NCBI GenBank assembly: GCA_027489915.1
Contig: JAIXZB010000111.1
Span: forward strand, 1-18,229
Source: Rickettsiales bacterium
Lineage (GTDB): Bacteria; Pseudomonadota; Alphaproteobacteria; Rickettsiales; UBA3002
Length of the DNA: 18,229 nt
Reading direction: 5' to 3'
Below, piece after piece: positions 7,063-14,157 of the stretch; within the stretch, counting starts at the first letter, position 1, and each line of letters opens with the position of its first letter. Made by a program: the position numbers and the translations under genes. Below the pieces are notes generated by a model. That model had not been told where the DNA came from. It ran no database searches and was given only the letters and a program-made list of their open reading frames with translations.

Positions 7063-8102
7063 GATGCTCTCTCTAGCAACGAACTATCGCCGTAAGAATA
7101 AAAACGGTAGCCCGAATCTATGGCATGTCTATACGCATTCTGCATCTTCTCGCGGCCTGCAAAAGCGCTTACCAGCATGAACAAGGTTGAACGTGGCAAG
7201 TGAAAATTGGTCATTAGCCTATCCACGATTTTGAAGCAGTAACCAGGGGTGATAAAAATCCGTGTATCCCCTTTGTAGGGATGCAATATACCTGCATCAT
7301 CAGCAGCTGTTTCTAGTATGCGCAGGCTGGTGGTTCCCACCGCCACAACACGCCCACCTTTTGCGCGCGCTGCATTTATCTGTGCTGCGGTCTCTGGCGT
7401 TACCTCCGCCCATTCTGCATGCATCTGATGGTCATCTGTATCGTCCACTTTCACGGGTTGGAATGTTCCCGCCCCCACATGCAGCGTTACGAACGCGGTG
7501 TGTACGCCTTTTTCATGCAAACGTTGCATCAGACTTTCTGTAAAATGTAGCCCTGCCGTGGGTGCGGCAACAGAACCTTCGGGCTTCGCGTATATAGTTT
7601 GGTAACAGGTTTTATCTGCTTCGTTATCCGCGCGTTTTATGTAGGGCGGCAGAGGCATATGACCGTGGGTAATAAGCGCATGTGTGAGTGCATTTTTATT
7701 CATCTCAAAGCGCACACACACTTCACCCGAATCACGCTTATCTTCTACAATAGCCGCAAAATCATCATGGAAGCGTATGATATCGCCTGATTTTAGTTTT
7801 TTGGCAGGTCTGCAAAACGCCGTCCAGAAGCGTGGATCGCTGTCTGATTCGGCTGTTGTATCGTGATGCAGAAGCACCTCGATGCGCGCTTCGCCGCGCA
7901 GTCCGAATAGCCGCGCAGGAATCACCTTACTGTTATTAAACACCAGCACATCCCCTGCAGAGAGATAGTTAGGCAAATCCCGCACTACTGCATCTTTCAG
8001 TGCTTCTCCCACATGCAAAAGCCGCGCGTTGTCGCGCGGCTCGCATGGGGTTTGCGCTATAGCAGACTCCGGAAGTTCAAAATCAAACAGATCAACTTTC
8101 AT
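7059..8102 (-). CDS. queA: S-adenosylmethionine:tRNA ribosyltransferase-isomerase
   Basis: Transfers and isomerises the ribose of S-adenosylmethionine onto preQ1 in tRNA, making epoxyqueuosine, the step after Tgt. The length of 347 residues is standard. Family motifs visible are FNNSKVIPARL (55-65), LPPYI (151-155), PTAGLHFT (181-188), VGAGTFQPVK, and TNFHLPRSTLFMLVSAFAG near the C-terminus. It starts 12 bases after the cyclophilin stop and its own stop overlaps the tgt start by 4 bases, so the three genes probably share a transcript. I see no QueG or QueH in the window for the last step of the pathway. Confidence 0.97.
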   Translation of the reverse strand: MKVDLFDFELPESAIAQTPCEPRDNARLLHVGEALKDAVVRDLPNYLSAGDVLVFNNSKVIPARLFGLRGEARIEVLLHHDTTAESDSDPRFWTAFCRPAKKLKSGDIIRFHDDFAAIVEDKRDSGEVCVRFEMNKNALTHALITHGHMPLPPYIKRADNEADKTCYQTIYAKPEGSVAAPTAGLHFTESLMQRLHEKGVHTAFVTLHVGAGTFQPVKVDDTDDHQMHAEWAEVTPETAAQINAARAKGGRVVAVGTTSLRILETAADDAGILHPYKGDTRIFITPGYCFKIVDRLMTNFHLPRSTLFMLVSAFAGREKMQNAYRHAIDSGYRFYSYGDSSLLERAS

Positions 8103-8114
8103 GCACGAAAGTAT

Positions 8115-8720
8115 CTATTTGCTAACATCAGCAGCAACCTTGAGGCTGATGATTTTATCAGGGTCGCTCACAGAACCGTTGTTGCTCTGGTCACCTTTTT
8201 TGATGTTGTCGACAAACTCCATGCCTTCCACCACCTGACCAAACACGGTGTATTGCCCATCGAGGAAACTTGAGGGTTTGAAGCAAATAAAGAACTGCGA
8301 ATTGGCACTGTTAGGATCGCCGGCGCGTGCCATCGATAAGGTTCCGCGCACATGCTTGGCATCATTAAATTCAGCCATCAGGTTGGGGAGTTTTGAACCG
8401 CCCATGCCCGTGCCGGTAGGGTCGCCCGTTTGCGCCATGAATCCTTCAATCACGCGGTGAAATACCACGCCGTCGTAAAACCCTTCGCGTGCGAGTGTTT
8501 TGATGCGCTTCACATGCTCTGGCGCCAAGTCAGGGCGAAGCTGAATTACCACGCGGCCGTCTTTGAGTTGCAGATAAAGCGTGTTTTCGAGTGCATCCAC
8601 ATCTGCCTGAGTTTCGGCTTTTGTATCTTGCGCCTGCACATCGGATACATGTGCAGGGGTTACGGTGCTTGCACCAAAAAGGGCAGTGAGTGCGAGTAGT
8701 GCGCGGCTAAAAACAGACAT
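8115..8720 (-). CDS. Cyclophilin-type peptidyl-prolyl cis-trans isomerase, exported
   Basis: Catalyses cis-trans isomerisation of Xaa-Pro bonds and so assists protein folding. The first 30 or so residues form a signal peptide (hydrophobic ALLALTALFGAS, possible cut after Val-Gln-Ala30), placing the enzyme in the periplasm. The cyclophilin domain runs from about 46 to 195, with VVFHRVIEGFMAQTGDPTG (catalytic-type Arg89, plus Phe94, Met95 and Gln97), NSANSQFFICF and LDGQYTVFGQV. The 201-residue length is normal. A strong AGGAG lies 6 bases before the ATG at 8720. A cyclophilin gene before queA and tgt is common in alphaproteobacteria. I cannot tell which of the family's several gene names applies. 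Confidence 0.95.
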   Translation of the reverse strand: MSVFSRALLALTALFGASTVTPAHVSDVQAQDTKAETQADVDALENTLYLQLKDGRVVIQLRPDLAPEHVKRIKTLAREGFYDGVVFHRVIEGFMAQTGDPTGTGMGGSKLPNLMAEFNDAKHVRGTLSMARAGDPNSANSQFFICFKPSSFLDGQYTVFGQVVEGMEFVDNIKKGDQSNNGSVSDPDKIISLKVAADVSK

Positions 8721-8735
8721 TTTCTCTCCTTAACA

Positions 8736-9200
8736 TTATACTTGGCTGAGCAAATAATTTGCTTCACCGAGCTGTTCTACCAGACGCAGTTGCTGTTGCA
8801 ACCAATCTGCATGTTCTTCTTCACTTTTCAGAATATCTTCCACAAGCTGCTCACTCACATTATCGCCCTCTTCCTGCATCACAGCGAGTGCCGCTACCAA
8901 ATCCTTGTGCGCAAGCTGCTCCAACTTCAAATCGCATTTAAGTGCTTCAATCGCATTCTCACCGATAAAAATTTTGCCTAAATCCTGCAAATTCGGATGT
9001 CCTCCAATATAGAAAATACGCTTGATAAGCTGATCCGCATGTTTCATTTCATCAATCGACTCTTCGTATTCCTTAGCCTCGAGCTTTTTAAGGCCGAGAT
9101 GCCCGCACATGCGCGAGTGCAGGAAATACTGGTTGATGGCTGTCAGTTCATTACGCAGCAGAATATTCAGCTGCGCTTCGACTTTTTTATTTACGGACAT
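8736..9200 (-). CDS. bfr: Bacterioferritin
   Basis: Forms a 24-subunit cage that oxidises Fe(II) at a di-iron site and stores it as ferric mineral, with haem between subunits. I start it at the ATG at 9200 (154 residues), not the longer in-frame start at 9239. GGAG lies 8 bases before this ATG, and the numbering then matches E. coli exactly: Glu18, Glu51, His54, and haem-binding Met52 in ESIDEMKHA. LKLEQLAHKDL and the later SEEEHADWL supply the remaining Glu, Glu and His ligands. The ferroxidase site and haem ligand are both intact. It follows bfd on the same strand after 94 bases and is followed by the cyclophilin gene after 15 bases. Confidence 0.97.
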   Translation of the reverse strand: MSVNKKVEAQLNILLRNELTAINQYFLHSRMCGHLGLKKLEAKEYEESIDEMKHADQLIKRIFYIGGHPNLQDLGKIFIGENAIEALKCDLKLEQLAHKDLVAALAVMQEEGDNVSEQLVEDILKSEEEHADWLQQQLRLVEQLGEANYLLSQV

Positions 9201-9266
9201 GAAGTGCTCCAAGTGAGTGATTTGGTTTGCATAAAACACTATTACACACCCCGCAATTCAAAAGGG

Positions 9267-9281
9267 TGCGAGTGCATCGCA
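9267..9281 (-). terminator. Small hairpin between bfd and bfr
   Basis: On the minus strand TGCGA and TCGCA pair over a 5-base loop, followed by CCCTTTTG. With a 5-bp stem and a short T-run it could cause partial termination after bfd or act as a processing site. Weak evidence. Confidence 0.25.
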
Positions 9282-9294
9282 ATGTCAGAAAAAG

Positions 9295-9474
9295 TTATGC
9301 GAGAGAATTAGAACCCATTTGTTCCATCATGATATCATGCACGTAAGGTACGCATTTACCGCATTTCAGCTGGCAACCAAGGGCTGCATAGAGCTCTTCT
9401 GCCGATTCCATTTCAGGCCGGCAGGCTTGCATAAGCTCGCGTTCTTTAAGGCAGTTGCAGTTACATATAATCAT
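9295..9474 (-). CDS. bfd: Bacterioferritin-associated ferredoxin
   Basis: A small [2Fe-2S] protein that docks on bacterioferritin and reduces the stored iron for release. I start it at the ATG at 9474, giving 59 residues. The longer reading from 9483 would use TTG, and the shorter one puts the cluster cysteines at 4, 6, 38 and 41, the same numbers as E. coli Bfd. Cys8, Cys18 and Cys34 are extra. The motifs are CNCNC at the N-terminus and QLKCGKCVP. Upstream are a promoter and two Fur-like boxes. Its pairing with bfr on the same strand supports the call. Confidence 0.95.
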   Translation of the reverse strand: MIICNCNCLKERELMQACRPEMESAEELYAALGCQLKCGKCVPYVHDIMMEQMGSNSLA

Positions 9475-9492
9475 GGTAATCAAACTCGCGGA

Positions 9493-9507
9493 TGATAATC
9501 ATTCGCA
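9493..9507. promoter_or_regulatory. Fur-like box, downstream of the bfd promoter -10
   Basis: TGATAATCATTCGCA fits the 7-1-7 Fur consensus TGATAATnATTATCA at 12 of 14 defined positions. It begins at the -10 box and covers the likely transcription start of bfd. In alphaproteobacteria the binding protein could be Fur/Mur or another iron regulator. Confidence 0.6.
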
Positions 9508-9535
9508 CTATACAAGCAATGAGAATGATTTGCAA
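9507..9535 (-). promoter_or_regulatory. Promoter of bfd
   Basis: On the minus strand TTGCAA (9530-9535) and TATAGT (9507-9512) are separated by the ideal 17 bases. The start would fall near 9500, about 26 bases before the bfd ATG. Both boxes are overlapped or touched by Fur-like sites, so iron-dependent repression is the natural reading. Confidence 0.6.
9520..9534. promoter_or_regulatory. Second Fur-like box, over the -35 of the bfd promoter
   Basis: TGAGAATGATTTGCA matches the 7-1-7 Fur consensus at 11 of 14 defined positions and lies over the -35 box and spacer. Its centre is 27 bases from that of the first box, so two dimers could bind side by side. Confidence 0.5.
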
Positions 9536-9566
9536 GCGCAACTATGATTTTATGTATTCATCATCC

Positions 9567-9579
9567 TGAGCGCAGCTCA
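9567..9579 (-). terminator. Short hairpin after coaD
   Basis: TGAGC and GCTCA pair over a 3-base loop just past the coaD stop, read on the minus strand. No T-run follows. It may mark the end of the gyrA-coaD transcript before the separately controlled bfd promoter. Weak. Confidence 0.25.
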
Positions 9580-9580
9580 A

Positions 9581-10078
9581 CTAATCATGCCCAAAATGCT
9601 TGCGAAGCGCAGCAGAAACCCTAGGGCTTACGAACGGCAGCACATCCCCGCCCAGCAAAGCAATCTGGCGCACGAAGCGCGAAGATATAAAATGGGTGCT
9701 ATCTGACGCTGTCAGGAACACGGTTTCCAGTTCAGGGGCGATTTTGTTGTTCACGCTTGCCATCTGGAATTCATACTCAAAATCCGACACAGCGCGCAGG
9801 CCGCGAATCAGCAGTTTTGCATTATTGTTGCTGGCGAATGTGGCAAGCAGGCCTTCAAAGGCCTTCACCTCCACCCGCGAAGCATCGGCACCAAGCAGCG
9901 AAAGTTCGGCCATCACCAGTTCAGTGCGAGTTTGCAAATCAAACACAGGCTCTTTTCCTGTATCGAGCGCCACACCTATAATCAGCCTATCCACCACCTT
10001 CAGCGCACGGCGAATAATATCGCTATGCCCATGGGTGATAGGATCAAACGTCCCAGGATAAATGCCAATGCGCTGCAT
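9581..10078 (-). CDS. coaD: Phosphopantetheine adenylyltransferase
   Basis: Transfers AMP from ATP to 4'-phosphopantetheine, giving dephospho-CoA, the next-to-last step of coenzyme A synthesis. The length of 165 residues is typical. The nucleotidyltransferase signature is clear: GTFDP (9-13) and Thr15-His-Gly-His18, then RGLRAVSDFEYE, and FISSRFVR in place of the common FISS-S-x-VR. The ATG overlaps the TAA stop of gyrA by one base (TAATG), indicating coupled translation. The gyrA-coaD pairing is common in alphaproteobacteria. Confidence 0.96.
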   Translation of the reverse strand: MQRIGIYPGTFDPITHGHSDIIRRALKVVDRLIIGVALDTGKEPVFDLQTRTELVMAELSLLGADASRVEVKAFEGLLATFASNNNAKLLIRGLRAVSDFEYEFQMASVNNKIAPELETVFLTASDSTHFISSRFVRQIALLGGDVLPFVSPRVSAALRKHFGHD

Positions 10079-12822
10079 TAGGCTTCGCTTTCACCCGTTG
10101 CGATTTCAGCATCTGCTACTTCTTCCCCTTCAGCCAATTCCTCGCCTTCTACCATATCTGCGCGGATGCGCACGGCGGAGATAACTTTTTCGCCTTTTTC
10201 TACGCGGAATACAATCACGCCCTGGCTGGTGCGTCCGCAAATGCGGATGTCTTCCACCTTGGTGCGAATGAGTGTGGCTTTATCCGTCATCAGCATCAAC
10301 TGATCGCCCGATTCCACAGGGAAACTCGCCACAATTGGGCCGGTTTTTTTGTTTAAACCCATCGCTGTCACACCCGAACCGCCACGGTTTGTCACGCGGT
10401 AGGTATAAGCCGAGCTACGCTTACCAAACCCGTTTTGTGTAATGGTGAGAATTATTTCTTCCCCTGCTTCCAGCGCAGCAATTTGCTCTGTGCTCAGGCT
10501 TACCGATTCGGTGGTTTCCGCATCATCGGTAGCGTCATCCTCCTCCATACCCTCAGCGCGGCGCTTGGCGGCTGCATATTTCAGATACGCATCGCGCTCT
10601 TCGGCAGTGGCGCGCATACCATGCAATACAGATAGGGAAACCACCTCATCACCTTCCGCAAGCTTCATACCACGCACCCCATCCGATGTGCGGGATTTGA
10701 ATACGCGCACCGCGTTGACAGGGAAGCGCATTGCTTTGCCTTGGCTTGTGGAAAGCATCACATGGTCATCTTCGCCGCAGGATTTCACCGCAACCAATCT
10801 ATCGCCCTCATCGAGTTTAATGGCGATTTTTCCGTTGCTCATCACGCTCTTGAAATCGCTCAAATCGTTACGGCGCACATTGCCTTTCGATGTGGCGAAA
10901 AAGATATGCATAGCATCCCACGAGGCTTCATCTTCGGGCATACGCATGAAGGTTTCAATCACCTCGCCTTTGGCAAGCGGGAAGATATTCACCAGCGCCT
11001 TGCCGCGCGCCTGCGCGTTGCCAAGCGGCAGTTTATACACTTTCATTTTATATACTTTGCCGATGTTCGAGAAGAACAATACTGGCGTGTGGGTGTTGGC
11101 GATGAAAATCTCATTCGTTGCATCTTCCTCGCGCATGTTCATGCCACTGCGGCCTTTGCCACCGCGGCGTTGCGCGCGGTAAGCGCTTAGCGGCACACGC
11201 TTGATGTAACCACCCACCGTCACCGTCACCACCATATCTTCACGCTGAATCAGATCTTCAATATCCGCCTCAAACTCCGACATTTCAATTGTGGTGCGGC
11301 GCGGCACTGCGAATTCATTTTTAATCGCCACCAACTCATCACGCATCAGACCGTATAATTTCTCTCGGCTGCTGAGGATGGAGAGAAATTCCGTGATTTC
11401 AGTCGCAAGCTCTTTAAGTTCGTTATCGATTTTCTCGCGCTCTAAGCCTGTAAGGCGTTGCAGGCGTAATTCCAGAATCGCCCTCGCCTGCGCTTCAGAG
11501 AATTTAATGCGCCCCGCTTCCACCACGTTGCCCGAATCTTCGACAAGCGCCAGAAGTGGCCCAATATCGGCCGCATCCCACGAACGCTTCATTAGCTCCT
11601 CACGTGCTACGTTAGGATCAGGTGCTGCGCGTATCACCTTGATAAGCTCATCAATATTGGCCACGGCAATCGCTAAACCAATCAACACGTGGGCGCGGTC
11701 GCGCGCTTTGCCGAGCAAGAATGCCGTGCGGCGCGAAATTACTTCTTCGCGGAAAGCAATAAATGCTTCGAGTACTATTTTCAGATTCAACAATTGCGGG
11801 CGACCACCATTCAGCGCGAGCATGTTCACGCCGAAGCTGGTTTGCAGAGGAGTGTACATATAAAGCTGGTTCAGCACCACATCGGCTACCGCATCGCGCT
11901 TCACTTCCACCACCACCCGCACGCCGGATTTATCCGATTCATCGCGCAGATCGCTAATGCCTTCGATGCGTTTTTCTTTCACCAGCTCAGCAATGCGCTC
12001 TATCATGCGCGCCTTGTTCACCTGATAGGGAATCTCGGTAATAATAATCGCCTCGCGGCCTTTTTTATCGATTTCTATTTCCGCCCGTCCGCGCATCACC
12101 ACACTACCGCGCCCCGTGAGCATAGCCGAGGTCGAGCCCGTGCGACCAAGAATAATTCCGCCCGTGGGGAAATCAGGCGCGGAGCACACGGTCATCAGCT
12201 CTTCGATGCTTGCTTCAGGGTTATCAATCAGCATGCAGGTCGCATCAATCACTTCGCCCAAATTATGGGGCGGAATGTTGGTAGCCATCCCCACCGCGAT
12301 ACCACCACCGCCATTGACGAGAAGGTTTGGAAATTTTGCAGGCAACACCACGGGTTCTTTTTCCGCGCCGTCATAGTTATCTTGGAAATTCACCGTATCT
12401 TTTTCAATATCCGCAAGCAGCTCGTGCGCCACTTTGGAAAGGCGCGATTCGGTGTAGCGCATGGCGGCTGCATTATCGCCATCCATTGAGCCGAAGTTAC
12501 CTTGGCCATCCACCAGCATCGCCGACATGCTGAAGGGCTGTGCCATACGCACCAACGCATCGTAAATCGCGCTGTCGCCATGTGGGTGGTATTTACCCAT
12601 CACATCCCCGACAATACGTGCCGATTTCTTGTACGCTTTATTCCAATCCACCCCCAATTCCATCATGCCGAACAAAATGCGGCGATGCACGGGCTTAAGC
12701 CCATCGCGCACATCGGGAATCGCGCGGCTCACGATAACGCTCATCGCGTAATCGAGGTAGCTGCGGCGCATTTCATCTTCAATTGCAATAGGCTGAATGT
12801 CAGTTGTGTGTAGCTGTGCCAA
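10078..12822 (-). CDS. gyrA: DNA gyrase subunit A
   Basis: The breaking and rejoining subunit of gyrase, which with GyrB adds negative supercoils using ATP. It has 914 residues. The active-site Tyr123 is in AAAMRYTE, and the quinolone-pocket segment GKYHPHGDSAIYD has Ser84 and Asp88, the sensitive residues. The C-terminal wrapping domain has the GyrA box QRRGGKG (551-557). An acidic, lysine- and alanine-containing insertion at about 736-786 and an acidic tail (EGEELAEGEE) are extra to E. coli. The start codon is TTG at 12820-12822 with GAGG 6 bases upstream. No ATG or GTG lies between it and the upstream in-frame stop, and the first internal ATG (residue 18) would remove part of the conserved N-terminus. 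Confidence 0.97.
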   Translation of the reverse strand: MAQLHTTDIQPIAIEDEMRRSYLDYAMSVIVSRAIPDVRDGLKPVHRRILFGMMELGVDWNKAYKKSARIVGDVMGKYHPHGDSAIYDALVRMAQPFSMSAMLVDGQGNFGSMDGDNAAAMRYTESRLSKVAHELLADIEKDTVNFQDNYDGAEKEPVVLPAKFPNLLVNGGGGIAVGMATNIPPHNLGEVIDATCMLIDNPEASIEELMTVCSAPDFPTGGIILGRTGSTSAMLTGRGSVVMRGRAEIEIDKKGREAIIITEIPYQVNKARMIERIAELVKEKRIEGISDLRDESDKSGVRVVVEVKRDAVADVVLNQLYMYTPLQTSFGVNMLALNGGRPQLLNLKIVLEAFIAFREEVISRRTAFLLGKARDRAHVLIGLAIAVANIDELIKVIRAAPDPNVAREELMKRSWDAADIGPLLALVEDSGNVVEAGRIKFSEAQARAILELRLQRLTGLEREKIDNELKELATEITEFLSILSSREKLYGLMRDELVAIKNEFAVPRRTTIEMSEFEADIEDLIQREDMVVTVTVGGYIKRVPLSAYRAQRRGGKGRSGMNMREEDATNEIFIANTHTPVLFFSNIGKVYKMKVYKLPLGNAQARGKALVNIFPLAKGEVIETFMRMPEDEASWDAMHIFFATSKGNVRRNDLSDFKSVMSNGKIAIKLDEGDRLVAVKSCGEDDHVMLSTSQGKAMRFPVNAVRVFKSRTSDGVRGMKLAEGDEVVSLSVLHGMRATAEERDAYLKYAAAKRRAEGMEEDDATDDAETTESVSLSTEQIAALEAGEEIILTITQNGFGKRSSAYTYRVTNRGGSGVTAMGLNKKTGPIVASFPVESGDQLMLMTDKATLIRTKVEDIRICGRTSQGVIVFRVEKGEKVISAVRIRADMVEGEELAEGEEVADAEIATGESEA

Positions 12823-12873
12823 GGGATGCCTCGTTTGGAGTGGTTTTCAAAGAGGCACCATAGCTATCAAACA

Positions 12874-12886
12874 CAGGCTAGGCCTG
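12874..12886 (-). terminator. Small inverted repeat between the orphan gene and gyrA
   Basis: CAGGC and GCCTG flank a 3-base loop, and on the minus strand TGTTTGATAG follows. It could end the upstream orphan transcript or be an operator before gyrA. In this 116-base gap I see no clean -35/-10 pair for gyrA. Weak. Confidence 0.25.
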
Positions 12887-12923
12887 CAATGCTTCATCGT
12901 CTTGATTTGAGGAAATACAGAAC

Positions 12924-12932
12924 TTATCCACA
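12924..12932. promoter_or_regulatory. Consensus DnaA box upstream of gyrA
   Basis: TTATCCACA is an exact match to the DnaA-binding consensus, about 100 bases before the gyrA start. A single box could tie gyrA expression to DnaA or may titrate it. One exact 9-mer in a window this size can also occur by chance. There is no cluster of boxes or AT-rich unwinding region to suggest an origin. Confidence 0.35.
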
Positions 12933-12938
12933 GCCAGA

Positions 12939-13685
12939 TTAGCCTATAGCCATACCGCCGCGCTGGCGCTCTTCGCCAACGGCGAGGCCATGCTGAACAT
13001 TCCCACTCGCAAGCGCTGCGGTTGTAGGGCCCATATCGCGGCAATTACTACCTAAATTCAATGGGCCACAGCCTGCAAGCAACCCCGCTAGCGGGTTTGA
13101 TTGGCCTTGCGATTGCGCCTGCTGCACAGGACGATCTTGATTTTGGCCCGTCATTCCATCAAGCGCACCAAATACTCCTGCACCACTTACGGCGGCGCCT
13201 GCCCCACCCCACATGGCTTGTTGCACCTGAGCAGCCTGCGCTTGTTGTTGTTGAGCAATCTGCTCTCCACTAGTGCCTCGCGTTTGTGCAATTTCATCAT
13301 AGAGTTCTCGCTGACGCGCCTGCGATAATTGTGTGCTGGCAAGGGTTGTCTGCGCCACTTGCTCGGGGGTCATCCCTTCTCTGATACCCCTCTCAGCAGC
13401 GAGTGCATACTCAGATTCATTTTTTGCTAGCTGATCTGGCGATTGGCTGACATCACTGTGAATGGTCGCATTCGCGCCTATTCCGATAGCCAAACTTGCC
13501 TCGGCATTTACACTGGCATGGTTTAAGGTGTGATGATGCCCCTGATCGCTCTCAGAACCACCACCCGACGAAGCATTAGAAGTATTTGAGGACGCATCAT
13601 CTGCACTAACTGGCGGAATGTACGCAGCCGTTTGGGGGGTCTGTTCTCCCAATCCCAGGTTACGTAATCCAAATCCAAATGCCAT
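12939..13685 (-). CDS. Unrecognised Gln/Ala/Ser-rich protein
   Basis: I do not recognise this 248-residue product. Residues 30-50 are rich in Ser, Asn and Gly, followed by Asp-Gln-Gly-His-His-His. The middle (about 80-160) looks helical with a glutamine run (GEQIAQQQQAQAAQVQQA). A glycine/alanine stretch (WGGAGAAVSGAGVFGALDG) follows, and the C-terminal part has two cysteines in AGCGPLNLGSNC. It has no clear signal peptide. GGAG lies about 10 bases before the ATG at 13685, supporting the start. It follows another unknown gene by 66 bases on the same strand and may share its transcript. The composition could fit a secreted or surface-associated low-complexity protein, but nothing proves this. 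Confidence 0.7.
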   Translation of the reverse strand: MAFGFGLRNLGLGEQTPQTAAYIPPVSADDASSNTSNASSGGGSESDQGHHHTLNHASVNAEASLAIGIGANATIHSDVSQSPDQLAKNESEYALAAERGIREGMTPEQVAQTTLASTQLSQARQRELYDEIAQTRGTSGEQIAQQQQAQAAQVQQAMWGGAGAAVSGAGVFGALDGMTGQNQDRPVQQAQSQGQSNPLAGLLAGCGPLNLGSNCRDMGPTTAALASGNVQHGLAVGEERQRGGMAIG

Positions 13686-13751
13686 TGATAGACTTCTCCA
13701 ATAATCCAGTAATACACGTTAAATGTTACAGAATTATTAAGAAACCATGAA

Positions 13752-14087
13752 TTAAGCTCTGCTTGCGCCCTGAGAACTTTGCATAATTTGTTTTAATTTC
13801 AGATACGTAGGCCCATCAACTGTAAATGTTCTTTTATTGTGATCTGATGTAATCACCAAGCCATAGGCTTTTGCTGCATTTTCCATCTTGGGCACCAAAA
13901 CTCTAAACTGCTCCTGATTCATCGGAGCCGTTGAGTACAAGGGGCTATATTGTTCACGTACCTCTTTACCTCTTTGGGTGTGCTCGTGAATGTGCCTATC
14001 TGAATTGTCTGGGCTGAACGCTGGAAGGCTGCGCAACGCTTCAACATCTTCTTTTGTTGGTCCAAAGAATCTATCCAGAAATTTCAT
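13752..14087 (-). CDS. Unrecognised small protein
   Basis: Encodes 111 residues from the ATG at 14087. I prefer this over the ATG at 14093 because AGGGG sits 6 bases before the former and directly against the latter. The N-terminal half is charged (MKFLDRFFGPTKEDVEALRSL, then a histidine-rich HIHEHTQRGKEV). The C-terminal half reads like a small alpha/beta fold (QFRVLVPKMENAAKAYGLVI, then RTFTVDGPTYLKLKQIM). No signal peptide or known motif is seen. It is AT-richer than argG beside it (22 of 60 bases are G or C at 13801-13860). It probably forms a unit with the orphan gene downstream. Confidence 0.7.
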   Translation of the reverse strand: MKFLDRFFGPTKEDVEALRSLPAFSPDNSDRHIHEHTQRGKEVREQYSPLYSTAPMNQEQFRVLVPKMENAAKAYGLVITSDHNKRTFTVDGPTYLKLKQIMQSSQGASRA

Positions 14088-14157
14088 ATCCATCCCCTGT
14101 TATCCAATAGCAGATTAAATCTTACCGCTTCAAACACCAGTGATGATTTTGTGACAA

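Noticed and set aside
9561..9580. TCATCCTGAGCGCAGCTCAA resembling a dispersed repeat seen in many bacteria
   Set aside because: Only one partial copy is in the window, so repeat status cannot be shown; kept only as a hairpin after coaD.
10442..11182. Long plus-strand open frames opposite gyrA
   Set aside because: They are antisense shadows of gyrA with no ribosome binding site and no family features. Long shadow frames are expected opposite this codon use.
11689..12489. 266-codon plus-strand open frame opposite gyrA
   Set aside because: Histidine- and arginine-rich translation typical of an antisense frame. gyrA is certain on the other strand.
12823..12938. Possible replication origin next to gyrA because of the DnaA box
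   Set aside because: Only one box, with no AT-rich unwinding stretch and no dnaA or parAB nearby.
13719..13755. TTAA pairs that recall CtrA sites
   Set aside because: Spacings between the TTAA elements are 14 and 11 bases, not the 7 of the CtrA consensus, and the region is simply AT-rich.
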